Positions 27,184 through 34,538 of a stretch of 64,000 nt of DNA are shown here, one piece after another; position 1 is the stretch's first letter, and every line of letters begins with the position of its first letter. Source of the stretch: Nitrospiraceae bacterium (GTDB lineage: Bacteria > Nitrospirota > Thermodesulfovibrionia > UBA6902); the NCBI GenBank assembly GCA_003599275.1, contig QZJG01000042.1:1-64000 (forward strand), read 5' to 3'. The notes under the pieces are model-generated. The model was not told the DNA's origin, searched no databases, and saw only the letters and a program-made list of their open reading frames with translations. The position numbers and the translations under genes were made by a program.

Positions 27184-28263
27184 GTGCTGAAAAAAAACCT
27201 TCATCTATGGTTTCCCGCATATATCCGGAAGACCCTTAAGTGGAACCCGCGGATTAAGAAACCTCTTCATATAGTTTTTACTATAGTTGACCACTTTGAA
27301 CCTTATTGGGGCAAGGTCTCACATGATACGGCATTAAAGCGTGTCAAAACATGGGTGGACAGACTGCCTGAGATCGCAGGAAGGCATGTAGATTCCAGAG
27401 GGACATCTCCTAAATACACTTTTTTTTATCCGGAGGAAGAGTATAAATATGAATATCTGGATATGCTTGAGGGCCTTTGCAGGCGGGGATACGGTGATGT
27501 TGAGATACATCTCCACCATGATAATGATACCCCCGAGGGACTGAGGGAAAAACTGGTCAATTTCAAAACCGTGCTTTATGAACGGCATGGGCTTTTGAGA
27601 AGAGATAAAAAGACGGGTAAGATAATGTATGGTTTTATACATGGTAACTGGGCATTGGACAATTCGAGGCGGGACGGAAGATGGTGTGGTGTAAATAATG
27701 AACTTATTATTTTGAAAGAAACAGGCTGTTATGCAGATTTCACCCTGCCTTCAGCCCCGAGCGATACACAAACAAGTAAAATAAACAGTATATATTATGC
27801 TAAAGATGATCCTGAAAAACCGAAATCTCATAATACCGGAATCGATGTGACATCGGGGAAAAAACCAGGTGAAGATCTTATGATAATCCAGGGCCCGCTT
27901 GCGGTTAACTGGAATCGAAGGAAATATGGCATTTTCCCGAGAATCGAAACCGGTGAAATTTCTTATTCTAATCCACCTACTCTTGAGAGGGTGGACTTGT
28001 GGGTAAAACAGCATATTCATGTAAGGGGTAAACCGGAATGGATTTTCATTAAGATACATACACACGGGACCCAGGAAAAAAATAGTGAAATGCTTTTGAA
28101 TGGAGGGCTTGAAAGAATATATAAGTATCTTGAAGAAGGATATAATGACGGGAAGAATTACATACTTCATTATGTATCAGCGTTTGAAATGTATAACATT
28201 ATAAAAGCCGCAGAAGCGGGAAAGACAGACAGCCCTTCAGTGTATAAGAATTATATTATTTGA
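27184..28263 (+). CDS. polysaccharide-deacetylase-like hypothetical protein
   Basis: I recognise this only as a conserved type found beside exopolysaccharide genes. The 359-residue protein has no signal peptide. Histidine- and aspartate-rich motifs recall a distant NodB/beta-alpha-barrel hydrolase: FTIVDHFEPYWG near 34, VEIHLHHDNDTPEG near 100, MYGFIHGNWALDNS near 140 and FIKIHTHGTQEKN near 292. The frame begins GTG 27184 with CAAAG close upstream. It is separated by 81 bp from the beta-helix gene and may be co-transcribed with it. Function is not assigned. Confidence 0.6.
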   Translation: MLKKNLHLWFPAYIRKTLKWNPRIKKPLHIVFTIVDHFEPYWGKVSHDTALKRVKTWVDRLPEIAGRHVDSRGTSPKYTFFYPEEEYKYEYLDMLEGLCRRGYGDVEIHLHHDNDTPEGLREKLVNFKTVLYERHGLLRRDKKTGKIMYGFIHGNWALDNSRRDGRWCGVNNELIILKETGCYADFTLPSAPSDTQTSKINSIYYAKDDPEKPKSHNTGIDVTSGKKPGEDLMIIQGPLAVNWNRRKYGIFPRIETGEISYSNPPTLERVDLWVKQHIHVRGKPEWIFIKIHTHGTQEKNSEMLLNGGLERIYKYLEEGYNDGKNYILHYVSAFEMYNIIKAAEAGKTDSPSVYKNYII

Positions 28264-28503
28264 GATGTGGATTGCTTGTAACGATGATAATGTCGGATAA
28301 TTTTACAAACACGATAAAAGCTACACTTTTCCATGTACAGTAAAAATAATATTGAAAATTAAATGGTTATAAATGCATGTTTTCAGAATCTTAATTTATT
28401 TGTCGGAACACCTTACATTAAGTTTATCTAATTTAAACACCATATCCAGCGTTAAATAATAAATATTACTTGAAATCAATGTGTTACAGATTAATCTTAA
28501 CTT
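28264..28503. other. A+T-rich intergenic region upstream of the PEP-CTERM gene
   Basis: No gene or reliable terminator is seen in this stretch. It precedes the sigma-54 promoter and is therefore where PrsR-type activator sites should lie, at roughly 80-200 bp from the start point. Candidate symmetric elements were looked for, but none was clear enough to call. Short related strings GTGTTACAG and GGAACACCTTACA are the only hints. Confidence 0.4.
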
Positions 28504-28519
28504 TGGCATCTATATTGCT
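28504..28519 (+). promoter_or_regulatory. sigma-54 (-24/-12) promoter of the PEP-CTERM gene
   Basis: TGGCATCTATATTGCT matches the RpoN consensus TGGCAC-N5-TTGCW with one mismatch (T for C), giving the invariant GG-N10-GC spacing. Transcription should start about 12 bp after the GC, near 28530, leaving a leader of about 42 nt before ATG 28573. The sigma-54 activator PrsR and kinase PrsK are encoded about 2-6 kb downstream, consistent with the known control of PEP-CTERM genes. Confidence 0.8.
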
Positions 28520-28572
28520 TTACATACCTTATAAAAAGAGTTGAAATTTTAACCTAAGAAAAGGAGAATAAA

Positions 28573-29151
28573 ATGAGAAAAATATTTATAGTTTGGAGCA
28601 TGCTAATTTTGATTAGTATTGCAACGGTTGCCGGCGCAACGACATATACATTTCAACCACAACCGCGTAAAGACATGCTTGATCTACCTCACTCTGCTTA
28701 TTTCACATGGGGAATTGACTGGACGTTGCCTTCAACTGAGTTTATTACGGGCGCAACATTTAGTTTCGATAACATAAGAAACGGGGACGACGATCCCAAC
28801 CAGCTGTATATACATCTTTTGCCTTATGCGCCATTCGGAACAACGAAATATTGGGATGGCGAAAAGGGTGGAGACAATTTTGACGGGCAAGGTATTGAAC
28901 TGTTCACATTAATCGATTTGCCGTCCTCGCCAGCACAAGATATAATATATTTCTTCACGGATGAGCAATTAGCTGTTTTAACAGGGTATGTAGCTGATGG
29001 AAATTTCGGCTTCGGCCTTGATCCCGACTGTGAATTTTTCAATGACGGGATAACGGTTACTATCAATACAGTACCTGAGCCCGGCACTCTGATCCTTCTT
29101 GGCGCCGGAATGGTTGGTGCAGCTTTCTATTCCAGACGCAGGAAAAACTAA
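28573..29151 (+). CDS. PEP-CTERM sorting domain protein
   Basis: The 192-residue protein has a signal peptide (about 1-22, ending ATVAGA) and a C-terminal PEP-CTERM tripartite signal: VPEPGT, a hydrophobic helix LILLGAGMVGAAFY and a basic tail SRRRKN. An exosortase would cut after the PEP motif and the product would be surface-associated, often glycosylated. The mature part (about 140 residues) is acidic and beta-rich with no recognised catalytic motif. AAGGAG lies a few bases before ATG 28573. It is the only PEP-CTERM protein seen in the window. Confidence 0.92.
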   Translation: MRKIFIVWSMLILISIATVAGATTYTFQPQPRKDMLDLPHSAYFTWGIDWTLPSTEFITGATFSFDNIRNGDDDPNQLYIHLLPYAPFGTTKYWDGEKGGDNFDGQGIELFTLIDLPSSPAQDIIYFFTDEQLAVLTGYVADGNFGFGLDPDCEFFNDGITVTINTVPEPGTLILLGAGMVGAAFYSRRRKN

Positions 29152-29184
29152 CTAACATCGTTGCATTTAGATAACAAAACAACA

Positions 29185-29224
29185 AAACGGCTTTTGCAAA
29201 AATTGATTTTTGCAAAAGCCGTTT
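29185..29224. terminator. bidirectional rho-independent terminator
   Basis: An 18-bp perfect stem (29185-29202 with 29207-29224) surrounds a TTGA loop. Its GC-rich centre CGGC and flanking A and T runs allow it to act for the PEP-CTERM gene on the + strand and for the convergent regulator gene on the - strand. Confidence 0.9.
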
Positions 29225-29240
29225 CTTATGGTGTTTGAGT

Positions 29241-29939
29241 TCAGATCTTTATATTCAAGTCCTTTTGCAGGAAGTCAGGGCTTAGGTGTATATATTTATT
29301 TTCGAGGATGGTTATCTCCTTATTTCTTTGTAACTTGTCAATGACCCTTGTAACCGTTTCACGGGTCAATCCTGCCATATCGGCTATGTCCTGATGAGTA
29401 AGCTTGATATTTAATGTCACCCCATTCTCTGTTTTCCGGCCATATTCGTCAGCCAACATTAAAAAAAGCATTTTTGTCCTCTGCGCAGCATTGTTGAAAT
29501 TCAGCAATTGTATCGTGTCCCAGCACTTTCGAAGTCTGGAACAGAATATTTTCAGCAAGTTCGTGACCACCTTGTTTTGTGTAAACAATATTGAATAGAA
29601 GTCCGTTTTGGAGATAATAGCTACGAGGGAATTTTCTGTTGTGATGACGGAAGCAGGGGTTGTTTTGCCGTCTATCATGGACATCTCACCAAAAAATTCG
29701 CCGGATTGATGTACAGCGAGAATAATTTCCTTACCATCTTCAGTAGTACGGACGACTTTAACTTTACCTAATAAAATCAGGTACATGAATTCGTTTGTGT
29801 CTTCTTCATGAAGAATTGTTTCATTCTTATTGAATTGTTTAACGAGAAGTTTATTTATTATCTGCTCCATCTCTTTATCATTTAGAGAGGAGAAGATTTT
29901 TGTTCTTTTCAGGAATTCATTTTGGTGACTATCTTTCAC
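29241..29939 (-). CDS. Crp/Fnr-family transcriptional regulator
   Basis: The 232-residue protein has a cyclic-nucleotide-binding-like beta-barrel (EDTNEFMYLILLGKVKVVR, then SGEFFGEMSMIDG, about 50-105) and a C-terminal winged helix, with LTHQDIADMAGLTRETVTRVIDKL as helix-turn-helix. The recognition helix R-E-T-V-T-R keeps the arginine and glutamate used by CRP to read TGTGA. No N-terminal cysteine cluster is present, so it is not an FNR-type iron-sulfur sensor; the ligand is unknown. GTG 29939 is chosen because AAGGGG lies 7-8 nt upstream; a TTG at 29963 is also possible. Convergent with the PEP-CTERM gene. Confidence 0.87.
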   Translation of the reverse strand: MKDSHQNEFLKRTKIFSSLNDKEMEQIINKLLVKQFNKNETILHEEDTNEFMYLILLGKVKVVRTTEDGKEIILAVHQSGEFFGEMSMIDGKTTPASVITTENSLVAIISKTDFYSILFTQNKVVTNLLKIFCSRLRKCWDTIQLLNFNNAAQRTKMLFLMLADEYGRKTENGVTLNIKLTHQDIADMAGLTRETVTRVIDKLQRNKEITILENKYIHLSPDFLQKDLNIKI

Positions 29940-30013
29940 GATGTTCCCCTTTTTGGAAAACAATGATGGAGACCGATGGTAATGTAACTTTGTAAGAAAA
30001 TGATAACATAATA

Positions 30014-30027
30014 ATGATAAAAATCAA
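30014..30027 (-). promoter_or_regulatory. FNR/CRP-type box in the regulator promoter region
   Basis: ATGATAAAAATCAA on the + strand reads TTGATTTTTATCAT on the gene strand, nine of ten positions of TTGAT-N4-ATCAA. It overlaps a possible -10 (TATCAT, 18 bp after TTGCAA) of the Crp/Fnr gene, so autoregulation is possible. The box also lies about 90 bp upstream of PrsK. Confidence 0.4.
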
Positions 30028-30117
30028 CAGGTTTTATTTGCAAAAAGTCTATTGACAAAGACGATGATTAATCCTCACATTGAATACAAAAAGGTTTTGA
30101 AAAAGTTATAATTTTTT

Positions 30118-32184
30118 ATGATAACACTAATTCTTTCGATAATAACAGGAATAATCTCTATTCTCATCGCGCTCGCAGTTTTGTTCCGCGACTATCGACG
30201 TCTGACCAATGTTGCGTTTTTTACAGGCATAATCTTCACAATAGTTGCGATAGTTGGCGATTCCATGTGCGTGCTCAGACCCGGATCGCTCACTTTCTGG
30301 AAAAGAATTGTCTTTATCGGCGAGGCAACGATGGCCCCGTCATTTCTCTTGTTTACCCTGAGTTTTGCAAGGACGGATTACTGGGGCAGCGTCAGCCGCT
30401 TCTCCAGACTGTTATTGTTTCTGTTTCCCGCCCTTGTGGTTCTTTCAGTGGTTGCGCCGATCGAAAGTTTTTTTTATTCCCCGGAATTTGAAAGCGAAAG
30501 CGTCCTGTTTCTTGGTAATGCAGGTTATATATTTAATCTCCTGCTGCTGCTTTATTTCATAGTGGCGCTTGTAAATATTGAGACGACATTGAAAAGCTCT
30601 TCAGGCCCCGGCAGATGGCAGCTTAAATATACTTTAATAGGCACCGGAGGGATCATAGCAATAAATATCTTCTATTACAGTTACGCCCTTCTTTACCGTT
30701 CAATCAACATGAGCCTTTTGCCTGTAAGGAGCGGCGCAATTCTTATATCGGTCCTTTTGATCGGCTTTTCCCTTATGAGGCATAAACCGTTGGATGTTGA
30801 AGTCGCTGTGTCAAGACGTGTGGTCTATAAGTCGCTCGGTATAATTATCGTGGGGTTTTATCTGCTGGGGCTGGGCATAATGGGTGAAGGGATGCGTTAT
30901 TTTGGACCGAGAGTCGGTAAAAATATTACGACCTTTCTGGGGTTTGTGGGCGCAATTTTAGTCCTTACCATTGTTCTTTCGGAGCAATTACGCCGGAAGG
31001 TGATGGTTGTTATAAATAAAAATTTTTTCAGCCACAAATACGATTACAGGGAGCAGTGGCTGCAATTTACTCAGCGCCTTTCCATGAAGCACAGCTTTGA
31101 AGAGCTCCTGGATGCAATAGCAGAAGGTTTTAAAGAGGCCATTGGTTCAAAGGGCGCCTCTGTGTGGTTAAAGGAAGAAGGTAATGGCGAGTACGTATGT
31201 GCCAGGGCATTCGAAACTCTTCTGATAAAAGACAGGCCCGGAAAGGAAATAGTTGAGTTTCTAAGAAACAAACAGTGGGTCCTGAATGCGCACGACGGCA
31301 GTTGCAAAACGGTTGTGGACTTCAATTCTGATTTCATTCTCAAAAACAGGGCGTCGCTTATTGTGCCTCTTTTGTATCTGGACAGGCTTGTCGGTTTCAT
31401 AATCCTCAGAGAAGGGCTTGCAGGTGATGAATATAATTATGAAGATTATGATTTGCTTAAAACTCTTGCCAGGCAGGCGACACTGGCAATCATGAACGCT
31501 CAGATGTCGAAGGAGTTGACTGAGGCAAGGGAGATGGAAGCCATGGGAAGGTTATCGTCTTTCATTATTCACGATCTTAAAAATGCCGCTTCGGGACTTT
31601 CTCTCATAGCGCAGAATGCCGAGGAACATATTGATAATCCGGAGTTTCAGCGCGATGCCATGAGGGCTGTATCCAATACGTCCGGGAAAATCAAGGGAAT
31701 TATAGGAAAGTTGAAAAATCTTCCCTTAAAGAAAAGCCTGGCCCTTCAATATTCCGACTTGGGAGAGTGTGTTATGGCGGCCATAGGGGAACTGAACCTG
31801 AACGGGGATCACAGGCTCCATTATGATGCGGCTTCGGGGCCGGTAATGACGAAGTTTGACAGGGAAGAGATAATGAAAGTCGTTGTCAACCTGATAATTA
31901 ATGCATTGGATGCAACATCGTCGAATCGTCGGATAAAAGTGTCTGTCGGCAAAGAAGGCGATATGGCGTTTGTAAAGGTATCGGACAATGGAAACGGGAT
32001 GTCGGAAGAGTTTATTGAACAGCGTCTTTTTAAGCCGTTTCAGACAACCAAAAGCAAAGGGCTTGGAATCGGTCTTTATCAATGCAAGACAATTGTCGAG
32101 GCGCATTCGGGAAAGTTGAGGGTCTTCAGTCAGGAAGGGAAGGGGACGGACTTTATTGTGAACCTGCCTGTGATGACGGACTGA
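30118..32184 (+). CDS. prsK: PEP-CTERM system histidine kinase PrsK
   Basis: The 688-residue protein has the PrsK layout: eight or so N-terminal membrane helices (to about residue 290), a GAF domain (about 310-465), and a kinase core with the phosphoacceptor FIIHDLKNAASGLSL near 484, an N box around NLIINALDATSSN near 590 and G boxes VSDNGNGMS and GLGIGLYQCKTIVEAH. It is the membrane sensor that phosphorylates PrsR to activate sigma-54-dependent PEP-CTERM and exopolysaccharide genes. No good ribosome site precedes ATG 30118. Here prsK and prsR are separated by two other genes, while they are adjacent in many genomes. Confidence 0.9.
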   Translation: MITLILSIITGIISILIALAVLFRDYRRLTNVAFFTGIIFTIVAIVGDSMCVLRPGSLTFWKRIVFIGEATMAPSFLLFTLSFARTDYWGSVSRFSRLLLFLFPALVVLSVVAPIESFFYSPEFESESVLFLGNAGYIFNLLLLLYFIVALVNIETTLKSSSGPGRWQLKYTLIGTGGIIAINIFYYSYALLYRSINMSLLPVRSGAILISVLLIGFSLMRHKPLDVEVAVSRRVVYKSLGIIIVGFYLLGLGIMGEGMRYFGPRVGKNITTFLGFVGAILVLTIVLSEQLRRKVMVVINKNFFSHKYDYREQWLQFTQRLSMKHSFEELLDAIAEGFKEAIGSKGASVWLKEEGNGEYVCARAFETLLIKDRPGKEIVEFLRNKQWVLNAHDGSCKTVVDFNSDFILKNRASLIVPLLYLDRLVGFIILREGLAGDEYNYEDYDLLKTLARQATLAIMNAQMSKELTEAREMEAMGRLSSFIIHDLKNAASGLSLIAQNAEEHIDNPEFQRDAMRAVSNTSGKIKGIIGKLKNLPLKKSLALQYSDLGECVMAAIGELNLNGDHRLHYDAASGPVMTKFDREEIMKVVVNLIINALDATSSNRRIKVSVGKEGDMAFVKVSDNGNGMSEEFIEQRLFKPFQTTKSKGLGIGLYQCKTIVEAHSGKLRVFSQEGKGTDFIVNLPVMTD

Positions 32185-32367
32185 TTCCGGAGGGATTCTC
32201 TGCAAAAGCCGAAAACTGTAATACATTGCAAATTAAAGTATCTTGAATACCCTGCCGAATAGCATAAAAAAGAGCACAGATATAGTAGTATAAATAAACC
32301 GCCATTTCCCCGGCTGATCAAATGGCATCCGGGTCAGTGATTTATAAAAAATAAAAGGAGGCAGACA

Positions 32368-33192
32368 ATGGAACAGAACGAGAGTGAAAGCTTGATGGCA
32401 TTAAGTCTTGAAGACAAGATTGTTCAGTCAAAGAAGGTGGTGAAGGAAGCAATCGAGAAATTCGGCACAGAAAAATTGGCCGTAGCATGGACAGGGGGGA
32501 AGGACAGCACGACGATGACATGGCTGTTCAGAGAGACATGCAGAGAGCTTTCAGTGCCTATGCCAAAACTTATGTTTATAGATGAAGGCTATGTTTTTGA
32601 AGAGATATGGGACATTGTCAATCAGCTTAAAAAGGAATGGAATCTTGATGTAATAATTGCCAAGAACACGGATGTCAGTGACAAGGCGAAAAACGTTGGG
32701 GACATGGTCAAGGTCAGCAGTCTCAATGAGCGTAACAGAAGTGAGATCGCAAAGCTCGGCTTTGATGGAGATGAATTCCCGTTTGAGCCTGAATCTTACG
32801 TGGGCAACCATCTGATGAAAACAGTTGCCATGAATACGTTTCTGGAAGACCACAAGATTGAGGCGTTAGCGACCGCAATAAGGTGGGATGAACAGACAGC
32901 GAGAGTGGCCGAAACGTATTTCAGCCCGAGGACCACGCCTCCCCATACAAGAGTGCAGCCTATTTTGCATTTCAAGGAACGCGATATATGGGACTTTATT
33001 TTCAAATACAAAGTGCCCTTCTGCGTTCTTTATAACGAAGGCTACAGGTCGCTCGGCGCAAAAGGGTCTACAGTCAAATTGTCTGACATTCCTGCATGGG
33101 AACAGGACCTTGAAAATACCACGGAAAGAGCCGGACGTGGACAGGGTAAAGAAGAGATAATGGGCAAGCTGAGAGATCTGGGGTACATGTAA
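32368..33192 (+). CDS. PAPS reductase/CysD-like PP-loop protein
   Basis: The 274-residue protein has the ATP-pyrophosphatase loop AWTGGKDSTTMTWLF near 41 and the family regions LMFIDEGYVFEEIWD, PHTRVQPILHFKERDIWDFI and YRSLGAKGST. The order and the C-terminal ERAGRGQGKEEIMGKL resemble the CysD (ATP sulfurylase small subunit) and CysH group. The partner GTPase CysN is absent, so it is not a complete sulfate activation complex. AAAGGAGG precedes ATG 32368. It is coupled by TAATG to the phosphatase-superfamily gene, and that gene by TAATG to prsR. A role in sulfur or nucleotide transfer onto glycans is inference. Confidence 0.75.
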   Translation: MEQNESESLMALSLEDKIVQSKKVVKEAIEKFGTEKLAVAWTGGKDSTTMTWLFRETCRELSVPMPKLMFIDEGYVFEEIWDIVNQLKKEWNLDVIIAKNTDVSDKAKNVGDMVKVSSLNERNRSEIAKLGFDGDEFPFEPESYVGNHLMKTVAMNTFLEDHKIEALATAIRWDEQTARVAETYFSPRTTPPHTRVQPILHFKERDIWDFIFKYKVPFCVLYNEGYRSLGAKGSTVKLSDIPAWEQDLENTTERAGRGQGKEEIMGKLRDLGYM

Positions 33193-34538
33193 TGCTTGGT
33201 TTTCTGAAAAAGAAATTAAAGCAGAACGACAGGAAAGATAAAGTGGTTGTTATCGGCATCGACGGCGTTCCCTGCAGCCTGTTGAACCGATTTATTGAAA
33301 AGGGTTTGATGCCCAACCTCGCAGACCTTGCGAAAAAGGGGACTCTCACCGACATGAGCGCATCGATCCCGGAAGTCTCCTCCACTTCCTGGACAACCTT
33401 CATGACAGGCGTAAATCCCGGAAGACACGGCATCTACGGTTTCATGGAGCTTCAGAAGGGAAGTTACCGGTGGCGGTTTCCGAATTCCACCGATATTAAA
33501 AGCGATACGCTGTGGGACATAGCCGGTAGAAACAACAGAAAGAGCATCGTGATCAACGTGCCTTCTACATATCCTGCGAAGCCGGTAAATGGCATTCTTA
33601 CGGCGGGGTTTGTAGCGCTCGACCTGAAGAAGGCCACGTATCCCGACTCCGCGTATGAATATTTGAACAGCATCGGATACAGGATGGATGTAGATACACG
33701 GAAGGCGCAGGAATCGGCGGAGGCGCTTGCCAGGGACATAGAAGAGACATTCGTAATCAGGAAAAACGCCATACTGCACTTTTTGGACAACCACGAATGG
33801 GACCTTTTCGTCGGGGTGATAACAGAGACCGATCGCCTGCACCATTATCTGTGGGCTGCGCTCCAGGATGAGAATCATCCGCAGCACAATTTCTTCCTTG
33901 ATTTTTACAGGAAGCTTGATTCATTTATAGGCGAAGCGTATGAAAGGGCGGGGGATGAAATACCGTTCATCATCCTGTCCGACCACGGCTCGACTGCCAT
34001 AAAACAGGAGATATACCTCAACTCATGGCTCAGGGAGAACGGGTACCTGAAATTCAAAAAGGACAATCCTCAGTCTCTGGAGGACATGCATGAGGAGAGC
34101 AGGGTTTTTGCGCTGGACCCCTCAAGATTTTACATACATCTGAAAGGGAAATACCCCAGGGGAAGTGTTGGTCCCGGCGAATATGACGGCTTGAGAGAAA
34201 AATTGAGGGAAGGACTTCTTTCATTGGAGGCAGGCGGGGAGAAGGTCATAAAATCGGTCCTGTTCAAAGAAGAGCTTTACAGCGGCGCTCTGCGTGACGA
34301 GGCGCCTGATATCGTTGTATTGTCTTATGAAGGGTACGACCTGAAGGGCTCGATAAATAAGACCCAGGTAGCGGGCAAGGGTTTTCTCACTGGAGGGCAT
34401 ACAAGGGAAGATGCAGTGTTTTATATAAACAGGAAAGTGACCGCAAAGGACATAAATATAGTGGACGTCGGCCCTACGATCATGTCTTTGTTGAAAATCG
34501 GGGGGAACAGTTTTGACGGGAAGAGTCTGAGCTTGTAA
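33192..34538 (+). CDS. alkaline phosphatase superfamily protein
   Basis: The 448-residue protein has VVIGIDGVPC, the nucleophile segment EVSSTSWTTFMTG (serine in place of the threonine of the other copies), NPGRHGIYGF, FIILSDHGST near 260, FLTGGHTREDAVFYI near 400 and DVGPTIMSLLKIG. It is shorter than its two paralogues in region 1 because the middle insert is reduced. It is translationally coupled on both sides: TAATG from the CysD-like gene and TAATG to prsR. The chemistry could be phosphate or sulfate ester transfer or hydrolysis; the pairing with the PP-loop gene makes sulfate worth testing. Confidence 0.83.
   Translation: MLGFLKKKLKQNDRKDKVVVIGIDGVPCSLLNRFIEKGLMPNLADLAKKGTLTDMSASIPEVSSTSWTTFMTGVNPGRHGIYGFMELQKGSYRWRFPNSTDIKSDTLWDIAGRNNRKSIVINVPSTYPAKPVNGILTAGFVALDLKKATYPDSAYEYLNSIGYRMDVDTRKAQESAEALARDIEETFVIRKNAILHFLDNHEWDLFVGVITETDRLHHYLWAALQDENHPQHNFFLDFYRKLDSFIGEAYERAGDEIPFIILSDHGSTAIKQEIYLNSWLRENGYLKFKKDNPQSLEDMHEESRVFALDPSRFYIHLKGKYPRGSVGPGEYDGLREKLREGLLSLEAGGEKVIKSVLFKEELYSGALRDEAPDIVVLSYEGYDLKGSINKTQVAGKGFLTGGHTREDAVFYINRKVTAKDINIVDVGPTIMSLLKIGGNSFDGKSLSL

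Noticed and set aside
1-28263. An exosortase (XrtA) gene in the exopolysaccharide locus
   Set aside because: None of the polytopic proteins fits; the flippase and O-ligase-like proteins are the only multi-helix ones. The exosortase is presumably outside the window.
30052-30080. Sigma-70 promoter for prsK from the perfect TTGACA at 30052-30057
   Set aside because: No acceptable -10 at 16-18 bp (TCACAT is the best), so only the -35 can be supported.
33216-33887. - strand frame of 223 residues opposite a phosphatase-superfamily gene
   Set aside because: No motif, signal or ribosome site; the + strand frame has the full metal-site pattern of the family.
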